Assembly (NCBI RefSeq): GCF_900129045.1
Contig: NZ_FQTX01000007.1
Coordinates: 1-64,000, forward strand
Direction of reading: 5' to 3'
Origin: Bifidobacterium merycicum DSM 6492
GTDB taxonomy: Bacteria > Actinomycetota > Actinomycetes > Actinomycetales > Bifidobacteriaceae
DNA length: 64,000 nt
Shown here: one piece after another, positions 9,431 through 20,050 of the stretch
Position numbering within the stretch: the first letter of the stretch is position 1
How the letters are laid out: each line of letters opens with the position of its first letter
Notes under the pieces: generated by a model
Seen by the model: the letters and a program-made list of their open reading frames with translations, nothing else
What the model was told of the DNA's origin: nothing
Database searches by the model: none
Program-made: the position numbers and the translations under genes

Positions 9431-11113
<1,683 letters not shown>

Positions 11114-11195
11114 TCAGGTCTGCCTGCCGCGATCCGATCGGCCTGTGCCGCCAGTCTCGCCCGGGCAAAGTACGGGAGTTGGGATGCAAATATGG

Positions 11196-11224
11196 AAAAA
11201 GCCGCGTCCATAGGGCGCGGCTTT
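11196..11224 (-). terminator. Intrinsic terminator between rpmA and obgE
   Basis: GCCGCG (11201-11206) and CGCGGC (11216-11221) form the stem; on the minus strand it is followed by TTTTT. It would reduce read-through from rplU-rpmA into obgE. Confidence 0.75.
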
Positions 11225-11245
11225 CCTGTAAGCGTATTCGCGTGC

Positions 11246-11497
11246 TCAGGCGGCGATGACGTCGACGACCTTGCGGTCACGACGGACGCCGAACTTCACG
11301 GAGCCGTCGGTGAGAGCGAACAGGGTGTGATCCTTGCCCATGCCGACGTTCTGGCCCGGGTGGAAGTTGGTGCCACGCTGGCGAACGATGATGTTGCCGG
11401 CGACGACAGCCTCGCCACCGAACTTCTTCACACCGAGGTACTGAGGCGATGAATCGCGACCGTTGCGCGAGCTGGACGCGCCCTTCTTATGTGCCAT
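11246..11497 (-). CDS. rpmA: 50S ribosomal protein L27
   Basis: This 83-residue L27 lies near the peptidyl-transferase centre with its N-terminal tail. [16 protein letters not shown] and [20 protein letters not shown] are diagnostic. It begins directly MAHKKG, so it lacks the cleavable N-terminal extension found in Firmicutes. It sits 40 nt after rplU. Confidence 0.98.
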   Translation of the reverse strand: MAHKKGASSSRNGRDSSPQYLGVKKFGGEAVVAGNIIVRQRGTNFHPGQNVGMGKDHTLFALTDGSVKFGVRRDRKVVDVIAA

Positions 11498-11537
11498 GAT
11501 TGGTTCCTTTCGACTCTGATTAAGCTACTGCCAAATC

Positions 11538-11846
11538 TCAGGCGATCGCCGTGATCTTGACGGCGGTCAGCGGCTGACGGTGGCCCTTGCGGCGGGCAAC
11601 GCCAGTCTTGTTCTTGTACTTCTGGATGTTGATCTTCGGACCCTTGGCCTCATCATCAACAACCTCAGCCTTGACGGAAACCTTGGCCAGATCGGCGGCA
11701 GCCAGAGTCACCTTGGCGCCATCGACTACGAGCGCGACCGGGAACTCCACAGTATCGCCCTTCTTGGCGTCGAGACGGTTGACAAGGATGACGTCACCGA
11801 CCTCGACCTTTTCCTGATGGCCACCGGCCTTCACAATCGCGTACAT
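11538..11846 (-). CDS. rplU: 50S ribosomal protein L21
   Basis: This 102-residue L21 has the standard length and begins [14 protein letters not shown]. It binds 23S rRNA near domain I. An upstream in-frame ATG would add 22 residues, but AAAGGAACG just before 11846 is the ribosome site and the extension is not part of the family. A ~85-nt untranslated leader runs from the promoter at 11932-11960. Confidence 0.97.
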   Translation of the reverse strand: MYAIVKAGGHQEKVEVGDVILVNRLDAKKGDTVEFPVALVVDGAKVTLAAADLAKVSVKAEVVDDEAKGPKINIQKYKNKTGVARRKGHRQPLTAVKITAIA

Positions 11847-11931
11847 AATCGTTCCTTTGTATTTTCTTGGGAAAGCTTCCTTGCCTGGCGACTTGGACAA
11901 CACTGAGCCCACGGCCAGACACCAGCAAACT

Positions 11932-11960
11932 AATTTACACTGGTACTTGGACTAACGCAA
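11932..11960 (-). promoter_or_regulatory. rplU-rpmA promoter (TTGCGT-N17-TAAATT)
   Basis: On the minus strand TTGCGT (11960-11955) and TAAATT (11937-11932) are 17 nt apart, about 85 nt before the rplU ATG. This leaves a leader long enough for autoregulation, although no L21-leader structure can be confirmed by eye. Confidence 0.55.
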
Positions 11961-12008
11961 GTCGTGTCAAGCGCGACACGCGCAGACGCCCGAAACGGGG
12001 CGAGGATT

Positions 12009-14702
12009 TCAGTCCTCGTCCTGTTCCGTGTTGTTCGCGGCCACGGCGGCCGCGGCGATCTGCGCGAGCTTGGCTTTGACGGCCGGCGAGGAGCCTTGCG
12101 GTTCGGGGGCCGGCGTGGTGCCATGACCATGCTTGTTCGTCTTGACGAACGGGTCGCCGCCGCGCATCGCGTACGGGTCGTCGTATTCGGCGCTGACGGT
12201 GGGCTTGTCATGCAGGATGAAGCCACGGCCCTTGCAGGTCGGGCATTCCTCGGAGAACGCTTCGACCAGGCCCTGGCCGATACGCTTGCGGGTCATCTGC
12301 ACCAGGCCCAGCGACGTGACCTCGGCAACCTGATGCTTGGTGCGGTCGCGGGCGAGGCACTCCACCAGTCGGCGCAGCACCAGATCACGGTTCGCGGGCA
12401 TCACCATGTCGACGTAGTCGATCATCACCATGCCGCCGATGTCGCGCAGACGCAGCTGGCGTGCGATCTCCTCGGACGCTTCCAGATTGCAGCGCGTCAC
12501 CGTCTCCTCCAGCGACTTGCCACGGCCGATGAAACGGCCGGTGTTCACGTCGATGGTGGTCATGGCCTCGGTACGGTCGATGACGATCGAACCGCCGGAC
12601 GGCAGGTAGACCTGACGTTCCATGCCCTTACGCAGCTGGGAGTCGATCTGCCACTTGTCGAACACGTCCTTGCCTTCATGCTCGGCGGGATCCCACTTCT
12701 CCAGCTTCGTTTTGAGATCGGGGGCCATGGTGTCGAGGTATTCCTCGATGCGGTCGTACACCTTGTCGCCTTCGACGATGAGCTTGGTGAAGTCATCGTT
12801 GAAGATGTCACGCACCACGCGGATGGCCACGTCAGGCTCACCCTGCAGCAGCTTCGGACGCTTGCCGTGCCAGAACTCCTCACGCTTGGCGTTGATGCGC
12901 TCCCACTGGCGTACGAGGCTTTCCAGATCCTTGACGATCGCGTCCTCGGAGGCGCCTTCGGCGGCGGTGCGGATGATCACGCCCATGTCCTTCGGGGCGA
13001 CCTTCGACACGATGTTCTTCAGGCGGCTGCGTTCGCGTTCGCTCAGCTTGCGGCTCACGCCGGTCATGCCGCCGGACGGCACCAGCACCAGGAATCGGCC
13101 GGCGAGCGTGACCTGAGAGGTCAGACGTGCGCCCTTGTGACCGATCGGATCCTTGGTGACCTGCACGAGCACCGGATCGCCGCTCTTGAACGCGAGCTCG
13201 ATCCTGCGCGGCTGGCCTTCCAGTCGCGTGGCATCCCAGTTCACCTCGCCGGCGTACAGCACGCCGTTGCGGGCCTGGCCGATGTCGACGAACGCGGCCT
13301 CCATGCTCGGCAGCACGTTCTGCACACGGCCGAGATAGATGTTGCCGACCGTCTGCACTTCCTGGATATCGGACACGTAATGCTCGACGAGCACGTTGTC
13401 TTCCACCACGGAGATCTGGGTGTGCTTCTCCTTCTCGCGCACCACCATGAACCGTTCGACGCTCTCGCGGCGTGCGAGGAAGTCCTGTTCCATGATCTGC
13501 GACTGGCGGCTGCGTTCGCGGCGGTTGTCACGGCGGCGCTGCTTCTTCGCCTCGAGTCGCGTGGAGCCCTCGACGTCGGTGATCTCGTCGATGTACTGCT
13601 GCTTGCGGGAGCGACGGGTCAGCGGCTGCTCGTCCTCGGCGTTCTGCTCGCCCTTGTTGCGGCGACGGCGACGGCGACGGGTGACGGTTTCGCCTTCGTC
13701 CTCGCGATCGCGATCACGGTCGCGGTCGGAACGGGATTCGTGCTCGTCGTGCTCGTCACGGTTCTCGCGGTTCTCGCCGGAACGGGATTCCTCGGCGTTC
13801 TGCTCGCCCTTGTTGCGGCGACGGCGACGGCGACGGGTGGGACGCTCCTCCTCGGCGCCTTCCTCCTCGTCGATCGGACGGTAGTTGATGTCGTCGAGCT
13901 CGAGGTCCTCCTCGATCTGCTCGACTTCGGCGGCGGCGCGACGCTCCTGCGCGTTCAGCCTGCGGTTGCGACCGCGACGCGACGACGTGCCTTCGCGCTC
14001 GTCGTCCTCGTTGCGGTTGTCACGGTTGTCGCGATCATCGCGGTTGCCGCGGGTACGGGTATCGCGATTATCGTCGTCATGATCCTCGTCATGGTTCGTG
14101 CGGGAGGCGCGAACGTCGCCGTTCTCGCGATCATCGCGGGAGTCGCCGCGATTGCGGTGGCGACGGCGGGTGGGACGCTCCTCATGATCGTCATCGCGCT
14201 CATCGCGGTCGTCGCGGGTGTCGCGATCGTCGTTGGAACCGTTGCCGACCGGGATCACCGGCTCCTGGAACAGCAGCGACGTCATCGGACGGGCCGCGCC
14301 GCCGCGGGTCACATGCGGCGAGGACGAGAACAGTTCCTCGGCAATCGCCTGGGCGCGGTCATCGACATCGGAATCGGATGCTGTGGAACGACGGCGACGG
14401 GAATGCTTGGGCTCTTCGGCCTTCGGCTCCGGAATGTCCACGGTTTCCACGGCGGAACGACGGCGACGGGTGCGGCGGACCGGCTGGTCGTCAGCGTCCT
14501 CGACGGGCGCGGGGACGTCGATCTTGGGTTCCTCGAACAGCGGGGCTGAGTGGTCCTCCACCTGAAGTTTCAGCGAGACGCCGGCCGCGCCTGCGTCGCG
14601 CACCACGCGCCTGCCTCCACGGCGGCGACGTGCGGGGGTTACGGGTGATTCATTACGCTGAGCGTCGGTTTCTCCGAGCTCACCCTTGTTCACAATGGGC
14701 AC
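12009..14702 (-). CDS. rne: Ribonuclease E/G
   Basis: This is an 897-residue endoribonuclease for mRNA decay and rRNA/tRNA processing. The catalytic half is C-terminal (about 385-840). The S1 domain lies around VGNIYLGRVQNVLPSMEAAFVDIG. The DNase I-like site shows TIDVNTGRFIG and MVMIDYVDM, each with a metal-binding Asp, and the Zn-link is CPTCKGRG. The N-terminal ~380 residues are disordered and extremely rich in Arg, Asp, Glu and Asn, with RRRRRRRNKGEQNAE occurring twice; such arms are where actinobacterial RNase E contacts RNA and partners. I chose the GTG at 14702, 4 nt after AAGGAG; a longer frame upstream lacks family likeness. It lies upstream of rplU, with a promoter between. Confidence 0.93.
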   Translation of the reverse strand: MPIVNKGELGETDAQRNESPVTPARRRRGGRRVVRDAGAAGVSLKLQVEDHSAPLFEEPKIDVPAPVEDADDQPVRRTRRRRSAVETVDIPEPKAEEPKHSRRRRSTASDSDVDDRAQAIAEELFSSSPHVTRGGAARPMTSLLFQEPVIPVGNGSNDDRDTRDDRDERDDDHEERPTRRRHRNRGDSRDDRENGDVRASRTNHDEDHDDDNRDTRTRGNRDDRDNRDNRNEDDEREGTSSRRGRNRRLNAQERRAAAEVEQIEEDLELDDINYRPIDEEEGAEEERPTRRRRRRRNKGEQNAEESRSGENRENRDEHDEHESRSDRDRDRDREDEGETVTRRRRRRRNKGEQNAEDEQPLTRRSRKQQYIDEITDVEGSTRLEAKKQRRRDNRRERSRQSQIMEQDFLARRESVERFMVVREKEKHTQISVVEDNVLVEHYVSDIQEVQTVGNIYLGRVQNVLPSMEAAFVDIGQARNGVLYAGEVNWDATRLEGQPRRIELAFKSGDPVLVQVTKDPIGHKGARLTSQVTLAGRFLVLVPSGGMTGVSRKLSERERSRLKNIVSKVAPKDMGVIIRTAAEGASEDAIVKDLESLVRQWERINAKREEFWHGKRPKLLQGEPDVAIRVVRDIFNDDFTKLIVEGDKVYDRIEEYLDTMAPDLKTKLEKWDPAEHEGKDVFDKWQIDSQLRKGMERQVYLPSGGSIVIDRTEAMTTIDVNTGRFIGRGKSLEETVTRCNLEASEEIARQLRLRDIGGMVMIDYVDMVMPANRDLVLRRLVECLARDRTKHQVAEVTSLGLVQMTRKRIGQGLVEAFSEECPTCKGRGFILHDKPTVSAEYDDPYAMRGGDPFVKTNKHGHGTTPAPEPQGSSPAVKAKLAQIAAAAVAANNTEQDED
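13635..13683. repeat. 49-bp direct repeat inside rne, copy 1
   Basis: A 49-bp segment starting CTCGGCGTTCTGCTCGCC is identical to the segment at 13791-13839. It encodes the Arg-tract module of the RNase E N-terminal arm. The 156-bp offset keeps the reading frame (52 codons). Confidence 0.85.
13791..13839. repeat. 49-bp direct repeat inside rne, copy 2
   Basis: Exact second copy of 13635-13683 in the same orientation and the same reading frame. Confidence 0.85.
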
Positions 14703-15091
14703 AATGCTCCTTGCAGACGCGCTGCATCGCGTCGGCTTTCTCGGGCTTCGCAGTCTCTCACACCACGCTCTCACCGTGGCCGCGCATCAGTTGCTACAAC
14801 GAAGCAATCCAGTCAAAGTCTGTCTGCCCAGTGGCGGACACCGGCGCTTGCACGGGAACACGGTCCAACTGCAAGGGGATCAACGCCATCTGGCACGTAG
14901 GTGGTTTGCAGAACCACCACTCTCCAGTATGCCACACCTTGCGACGTACCGTGTCGGAAACGGAACCGCAGTATGGCACATACGTCGGAAAGCCCGACAG
15001 TTCAACAATCAATTCATTCAACAATCAATCCGATTGCAGGTTCAACGGGATTCGACGGCGCTCAACAACGCTCGGCAGCGCTCGACAGCAT
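14703..15091. other. rne upstream region, no gene seen
   Basis: About 390 nt separate the rne start from the hairpin after dapE. No reading frame with family character is seen. It probably holds the rne promoter and a long leader, which would suit RNase E autoregulation, but no clean -35/-10 pair stands out. Repeated CAACAATCAAT-like words occur around 15002-15030. Confidence 0.4.
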
Positions 15092-15134
15092 GATATGGGC
15101 CGACGCCCGCACCCCGCGGAGGTCGGCCCATATC
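15092..15134 (-). terminator. Hairpin after dapE
   Basis: Arms 15092-15104 (GATATGGGCCGAC) and 15122-15134 are perfect 13-nt reverse complements around a 17-nt loop. It lies 46 nt past the dapE stop; there is no clear U-run. Confidence 0.6.
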
Positions 15135-15179
15135 GGCTCGCCAGTTCGCAACGGCCCATCGACCCGAGCCGCACCCGGA

Positions 15180-16376
15180 TTATTTCAGCCAATCCTCCAG
15201 CAGATCGGCCATCAACACCAGATCGGACTCCGGCAGCTGCTCGTCGTGCTTATGCGCCAGCAGCGGGCTGCCCGCACCAAGATTCACCGCGGGAATCCCC
15301 AGGATCGAGAAACGCGCCACATCGGTCCAACCGAGCTTGGCCAGCGGGTCACGGCCGGTACGCTCCTTGACCAAGGTGACCAGCGACGCGGCCAACGGGG
15401 AATCCAGTCCCGGCCTGGCGGACGGCGACTCGTCCTTCATCTCGATGCCGAAACCTTCGAACACGCCACCCGTGGCCTTGTGCTCGCCATTGCCCAGTTC
15501 GGCACCGGCATCGGCGCCCATCATCAGCGCCTTCGCCTCAGGCAGCGTCTTGTCGGGCGCGAAACGGTAGTTCACATGGATACGGCACCAGTCGGGAATC
15601 ACGTTCGTGCCATTGCCGCCGGAAATCAGCGTGGCATTCAGCCCCTCCTGATACGCCAGACCGTCCACTTCGATGCACTTGTTCTCGTACGCGTTGAGCC
15701 GTTTGAGCACTTCGGCGGCATCATGGATGGCGTTGTGGCCCATCCACGCGCGTGCGGAATGCGCGGCCACGCCATGCAGCACCACGTCGAATCGCATCGT
15801 ACCGTTGCAGCCTCCTTCGATACCGCAATCGGTCGGCTCGCCGATAATCGCGAAATCGCCAGAAATCCAATCCGGGTGCGCTTCGACCACCTTGCGCAGG
15901 CCGTTCTTCTCCGCCGCGACCTCCTCATGGTCGTAGAACACGAACGTCAAATCGACCTTGGCGTCGGTGAGCGTCGCCGCCAAGTACAGCATCACCGCGT
16001 CGGAACCCTTCATATCGGTCGCGCCACGCCCCCAAATCACACGCTCCCCCGGATGCGCCGCGGCGACATCCTCACGGATCAGCGGGTCGCCGGGTTCCAG
16101 CCATTTCGGCGGGAAATTGTCGATCACCGGCACCGTATCGAGATGCCCGGCGAGAATCACGCGATGTTCCCTGCCGAACCCGGTGGAGGCGACCAGCGTA
16201 TCGCCGTGCCTGCGGACCGTCAGATGCGCTTGCCGCTTCAGGAATGCCTCGACCGCGTCCGCGAGCGCCCCCTCCTCGTCGCTGACGGAGTAGATGTTCA
16301 TGATCTGATCCATAAGGGTGTTCAGCGCCTCACGCTTGCCGCGGGACGCGTCGAATCCAATCTCGTATTCACTCAT
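15180..16376 (-). CDS. dapE: Succinyl-diaminopimelate desuccinylase
   Basis: This 398-residue M20-family metallohydrolase releases succinate from N-succinyl-L,L-diaminopimelate in lysine and peptidoglycan-precursor synthesis. The dizinc site is visible as AGHLDTVPV (His and following Asp), GRGATDMKGSDA (bridging Asp), FYDHEEVA (catalytic Glu-Glu) and GEPTDCG. The final metal His lies in LAHKHDEQ. Length matches actinobacterial DapE. The start at 16376 is preferred over the codon 9 nt upstream because GATAAT lies 7 nt before it. It is divergent from the AEC transporter, and lysA lies about 8 kb away on the same strand. Confidence 0.92.
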   Translation of the reverse strand: MSEYEIGFDASRGKREALNTLMDQIMNIYSVSDEEGALADAVEAFLKRQAHLTVRRHGDTLVASTGFGREHRVILAGHLDTVPVIDNFPPKWLEPGDPLIREDVAAAHPGERVIWGRGATDMKGSDAVMLYLAATLTDAKVDLTFVFYDHEEVAAEKNGLRKVVEAHPDWISGDFAIIGEPTDCGIEGGCNGTMRFDVVLHGVAAHSARAWMGHNAIHDAAEVLKRLNAYENKCIEVDGLAYQEGLNATLISGGNGTNVIPDWCRIHVNYRFAPDKTLPEAKALMMGADAGAELGNGEHKATGGVFEGFGIEMKDESPSARPGLDSPLAASLVTLVKERTGRDPLAKLGWTDVARFSILGIPAVNLGAGSPLLAHKHDEQLPESDLVLMADLLEDWLK

Positions 16377-16383
16377 GCGTCTC

Positions 16384-16389
16384 ATTATC
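16384..16389 (-). promoter_or_regulatory. Leaderless -10 element (GATAAT)
   Basis: GATAAT on the minus strand ends 7 nt before the dapE ATG. Confidence 0.45.
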
Positions 16390-16498
16390 CGCCAAAGACG
16401 ATACGGGTATGGTGGGCGGGCATCGTTTTGAGATAAAACGGCTGACGGTATTCCCGCCGTGCCACACTGGGGTTGATTCGAAGAGAGAGGAACATGCT

Positions 16499-17443
16499 AT
16501 GCCAGGTCTGTTGAGCGCGATGCAAGGGTTCTGCGTCATCGGCATCGTCATCGGAACCGGCTATGTGGCCGCGCGTATGCGTATCGGCGGGCCAACCGCG
16601 CAGACGGTGCTGAACAGGTTCAGCTTCTTCGTGTCCAGCCCGTGCCTGATGTTCGCGATCCTGTCGAAGGAGAAGATCTTCGCGATCTTCCATTCGTCAA
16701 TCGTCGTGGCGTTCTTCTCCGCGATTCTGGTGGGTATCGTGTTCCTGCTGCTCAACAAGGCCTTCTTCCATATGAAGCCGGCCGATGCGACCATCGGCGC
16801 ATTGAACTCGTTGTATTTGAATTCCAACAACATCGGTTTGCCGATCGCCACGTATATTCTCGGCAATCCCGCGCTGGTCGCGCCGATTCTGGTGATGCAG
16901 CAGGCGGTGTTCACGCCTATCGGACTGACCGTGCTCGACGTGACCACCAAGGGCAAGGTGTCGGCCAAGGAGATCCTCAAGCAGCCGTTGCATCAGCCGC
17001 TGCTCATCGGTTCGCTGCTGGGCATCATCGTGTCCGCGGTTTCCGCGAAGGTCGGTTGGTTCGTGGTGCCGAGCTGCATTTACGATCCGATCAACATGAT
17101 CGGCAATTCGGCCGTGCCGATGATCCTGATGGCGTTCGGCATGTCGTTGCATGGCACGAAGCCGTTGCAGGAGAAGGCGGATATTCCCGCCACGATCACG
17201 GTGGCCGTGTTGAAGAACATCGTGATGCCGATCATCGCGTTCCTGCTGAGCTACTTCGTGATGGGCTTCCGTGGCGCGACGCTGTATGCGTGCGTGGTGC
17301 TCGCCGCTCTGCCGACCGGTCAGAACGTGTACAACTATGCGGCCCGGTACAACGTGGGTCTTACGTTCGCGCGCGACGGCATTCTGTTTTCGACGTTGAC
17401 TTCGCCGATTTTCATCGCGATCATCGCGGCGTTGCTCAGCTGA
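16499..17443 (+). CDS. AEC-family (auxin efflux carrier-like) permease
   Basis: This 314-residue protein has about ten hydrophobic helices and the AEC-family pattern LNSLYLNSNNIGLPIATYIL in the middle and NSAVPMILMAFGMSL in the second half. Family members are secondary carriers for malate, malonate or other organic acids; the substrate cannot be read here. The ATG at 16499 follows GAGAGG by 8 nt; an upstream in-frame start would add a 30-residue non-hydrophobic leader. A bidirectional hairpin separates it from the converging ABC exporter. Confidence 0.88.
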   Translation: MPGLLSAMQGFCVIGIVIGTGYVAARMRIGGPTAQTVLNRFSFFVSSPCLMFAILSKEKIFAIFHSSIVVAFFSAILVGIVFLLLNKAFFHMKPADATIGALNSLYLNSNNIGLPIATYILGNPALVAPILVMQQAVFTPIGLTVLDVTTKGKVSAKEILKQPLHQPLLIGSLLGIIVSAVSAKVGWFVVPSCIYDPINMIGNSAVPMILMAFGMSLHGTKPLQEKADIPATITVAVLKNIVMPIIAFLLSYFVMGFRGATLYACVVLAALPTGQNVYNYAARYNVGLTFARDGILFSTLTSPIFIAIIAALLS

Positions 17444-17467
17444 AATCCGCATCCCGTTGTCTGCCTA

Positions 17468-17503
17468 GAACGGCCGGAATGGTGTGAACCGTTCCGGCCG
17501 TTC
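17468..17503. terminator. Bidirectional terminator, AEC gene / ABC permease
   Basis: GAACGGCCGGAA (17468-17479) and TTCCGGCCGTTC (17492-17503) are perfect 12-nt arms with a 12-nt loop, between convergent genes. Confidence 0.75.
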
Positions 17504-17536
17504 CTATTGGCGTGGGTCTGTGTGCTGGTCTTCGCG

Positions 17537-19033
17537 TCAGTCGTCGGCGCGATGCTCCACCATATTGAGCCTGCGGGCCGCATGGTTGGCAGTCAACGCC
17601 CCCACGCCGATCAGCGCGTAGCATAGCGCGACGCCGCAGAGCAGGCTGAACAGCGTCACCGGTTCGAACAACGTCATCGCGATGATCGGGAACAGCAGCA
17701 GCATCGAACCGCATCCCGAAACCAGCACCACCGTATTGAGCGGCGTGAACACCTCCGCGAACCGCGCCCGGGCCAGCGTCCGCTCATCGGTACCTTCCAA
17801 GCGCAGCATGCGGTATTCGGCGGCCTGATCATACACACTGCTGGCCTGCATCACACCGGAACTGACCGCGGCGAGCACGGCGGCGAACGTGAGCGTCAAC
17901 AGGCCACCGGTGCCGATATCGCGCATGTACAGCATCGAAGGGTCGAGCGGATCGCCGCCACGGTCCTGCCCCACCAGTGTTCCGATCGACGTGATGACGG
18001 CGATGAACACAGCCAATCCCACACCGGACACGTTGCGCCACGCACGCTTCGGATTGTCAAGGATGCGGCGCATGGCGATCATAGTGGCTGCGTCCTTCGG
18101 CCTACGGGCACGCGCTTTGGCCCGTTTGGCAATCACCCACGTACCGACCACGTTCACCATCGTGAATCCGACGAAGAACGCGCCGAACACCAGCACGAAC
18201 ACCGCGTTTTCACCCAAACCGGCGAACATCGAGACGTTGTTCAGCAGCAGGTAAAGGCCCGCCATCACCACTAGGAAGATCAGTACACGCCATGTGGCTG
18301 GCAGAGGCTGCGCGGCGCGGCTCATCACGCCCAATGGGGTGATGGCAACGCGGCGCAGGGTGATCAGCGACGATACCAGCGCGAGCACGGTGACTCCGGC
18401 GAGCACGCCCACGAGCACCGGTAGGCCAACCCACAATTCCTGGAACATGAAATGACGGTTCTGGAATTTCAGCAGCATGATCAACGGCATGACCGCACAA
18501 TAACCGACAATGCCGATACCAGCGCCGAACAATGCCTGGATCGCAGCGTCGAGCGCGGTCAGTTTGACCACTTGAGCGGTGGTCGCGCCGGCCAGCCTGA
18601 GCGCGGACAATCGCGCATCCCTACGGGATGCGGCCAAGCGGGCCGCGGAGCCCGCAAGCGAAACGAACGGAACGACGAGCATCAGGCAAGCGAACGCGGC
18701 CAATATTACATAGCCGTCCGAATAGGTGTCCATAACCGCCGCGGAACGTTCGGCGGTCCAACGCGTTCCCGGTGCGGCGACGAACATGCCTGCCTCGTTC
18801 CTGGCACGTTCCCACGCTTCATGGGTGCCGGGCGCACAGGAAGCGGAACTGATCAGACAACCGAGCGTATGATCGGCGGAGGCGCGCCAGATGAAACCGT
18901 GCACGCCTCCCAGCACAGTCAGGAAAATCGTGGTGGCCGCCGCAAAGGCAATGACCGCGAGCGCCGACGTGCGTTCGCCTATGCCGCGAGCGCCTCGGCG
19001 GTGGAACAGTTTCCATAGGGTGAAGGTGTTCAT
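17537..19033 (-). CDS. ABC transporter permease, FtsX/MacB type
   Basis: This 498-residue membrane protein has an N-terminal helix (about 25-45), an extracytoplasmic segment with two Cys (residues ~58-68), and several helices in two groups, including FtsX-like stretches around ARLSALRLAGATTAQV and EYRMLRLEGTDERTLARARF. The paired coupling motifs fit FtsX-fold permeases that extrude peptides or lipids or act as mechanotransducers. Its ATG overlaps the ATPase stop by 4 nt (ATGA), so translation is coupled. The open frame continues upstream opposite the ATPase, but that stretch has no membrane character. The substrate is unknown. Confidence 0.85.
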   Translation of the reverse strand: MNTFTLWKLFHRRGARGIGERTSALAVIAFAAATTIFLTVLGGVHGFIWRASADHTLGCLISSASCAPGTHEAWERARNEAGMFVAAPGTRWTAERSAAVMDTYSDGYVILAAFACLMLVVPFVSLAGSAARLAASRRDARLSALRLAGATTAQVVKLTALDAAIQALFGAGIGIVGYCAVMPLIMLLKFQNRHFMFQELWVGLPVLVGVLAGVTVLALVSSLITLRRVAITPLGVMSRAAQPLPATWRVLIFLVVMAGLYLLLNNVSMFAGLGENAVFVLVFGAFFVGFTMVNVVGTWVIAKRAKARARRPKDAATMIAMRRILDNPKRAWRNVSGVGLAVFIAVITSIGTLVGQDRGGDPLDPSMLYMRDIGTGGLLTLTFAAVLAAVSSGVMQASSVYDQAAEYRMLRLEGTDERTLARARFAEVFTPLNTVVLVSGCGSMLLLFPIIAMTLFEPVTLFSLLCGVALCYALIGVGALTANHAARRLNMVEHRADD

Positions 19034-19881
19034 TGTTCGCCTCCGAGCAGTCGCCCATCGCGCATGGTGACCGTCCGGCTGCAGAAGGCGGCCACGTTCG
19101 GATCGTGGGTGACGACAACCACGGCCGACCCGTTGGCCTGTGCGGCGTCCATGAGTATGCCCATGACTTCGCGCCCGGTGGCTTGGTCGAGTGCTCCGGT
19201 GGGTTCGTCGGCGAATACGACCGAAGGGTTCGTGGCGAGCGCACGGGCGATGGCCACACGCTGCATCTGGCCGCCGCTCATCTCGCCGGGGCGGTGCGAG
19301 GCGAGATGTTTGAGGCCGAGACGTTCCATCCAAAGCATGGCGGTATCGGTGGCCTGCGAGTAGTCCGTTCCGCCGAGCATCAACGGCAGCGCGATGTTTT
19401 CGACTGCAGGCAGTTCGGGGAGCAGCTGCCCGGATTGGAAGACGAAGCCGAAGGCGTTGCGGCGCAGCATGGTGCGGTCCTGATCGGAGATGCCGGTGAG
19501 CTCGCAGGCGCAATTGTTGCGCACATGGTAGGTGACCTGGCCGGACGTGGGCAGGTCGATGCCGGCAAGGATGTGCAGCAGCGTGGATTTGCCGGAGCCG
19601 GAAGGGCCCATGATGGCGACCGTTTCGCCGACGTTGAGACGAAAACTCACGTTGTTGAGCGCCGGTGCGGTGTTGGCGAGCGCACTCATCGGAGTCGTGC
19701 CGACACGGTTCGCGGTCTTGCGTCGCGCCGCATAGTCCATGATGAGGTTGGTTGCGGTGATGACCGGCCTGCCTCCGGGAATGAGGGCATGCGCTGCCGT
19801 GCGGTCGCTCGCCGCGTAGGCGTTCGTTGTATAGGCATTCGGTGCGGCGACCGATGCGTTGACGTTCTGATTCCGTTTCAT
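19030..19881 (-). CDS. ABC transporter ATP-binding protein, MacB/LolD type
   Basis: This 283-residue ATPase partners the FtsX-like permease. Walker A GPSGSGKST, Q-loop FQSGQLLPEL, signature MSGGQMQRVAIARAL, Walker B VVFADEPTGALD and the H-loop THDP are all intact. The first ~45 residues are an Ala/Asn/Thr-rich extension not usual in the family. A leaderless -10 (TAGCGT) lies 7 nt before the ATG, so the extension is probably real. The pair resembles antimicrobial-peptide or lipoprotein export systems, but there is no neighbouring two-component system to specify one. Confidence 0.92.
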   Translation of the reverse strand: MKRNQNVNASVAAPNAYTTNAYAASDRTAAHALIPGGRPVITATNLIMDYAARRKTANRVGTTPMSALANTAPALNNVSFRLNVGETVAIMGPSGSGKSTLLHILAGIDLPTSGQVTYHVRNNCACELTGISDQDRTMLRRNAFGFVFQSGQLLPELPAVENIALPLMLGGTDYSQATDTAMLWMERLGLKHLASHRPGEMSGGQMQRVAIARALATNPSVVFADEPTGALDQATGREVMGILMDAAQANGSAVVVVTHDPNVAAFCSRTVTMRDGRLLGGEQ

Positions 19882-19888
19882 ATGTCAC

Positions 19889-19894
19889 ACGCTA
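19889..19894 (-). promoter_or_regulatory. Leaderless -10 element (TAGCGT)
   Basis: TAGCGT on the minus strand ends 7 nt before the ATPase ATG at 19881. Confidence 0.4.
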
Positions 19895-20050
19895 TGCCCC
19901 CGAAGCCCTCCCCTCCATCGGACGTTGGGAGGATTCGACGCGCCTGACCTCATCCGAAGGAATGACCACAGGCCGTGCCCGCATACGGCGCCGGCGTGGG
20001 AACGGTAAGCGACGAGATGCCACGCTCAACGGTGATGTCAGCGACGCACG

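Noticed and set aside
11964-14549. An 861-codon open frame on the plus strand opposite rne
   Set aside because: Its translation is a Leu/Val/His/Ala-rich mirror of the Arg/Asp/Glu-rich RNase E codons, with no domain and no ribosome site. Long antisense frames are expected at this GC content.
17537-19888. A single 783-residue protein from the long frame through the ABC permease
   Set aside because: The N-terminal 285 residues are an off-frame reading of the ATPase gene; the permease starts at 19033 with an ATGA overlap.
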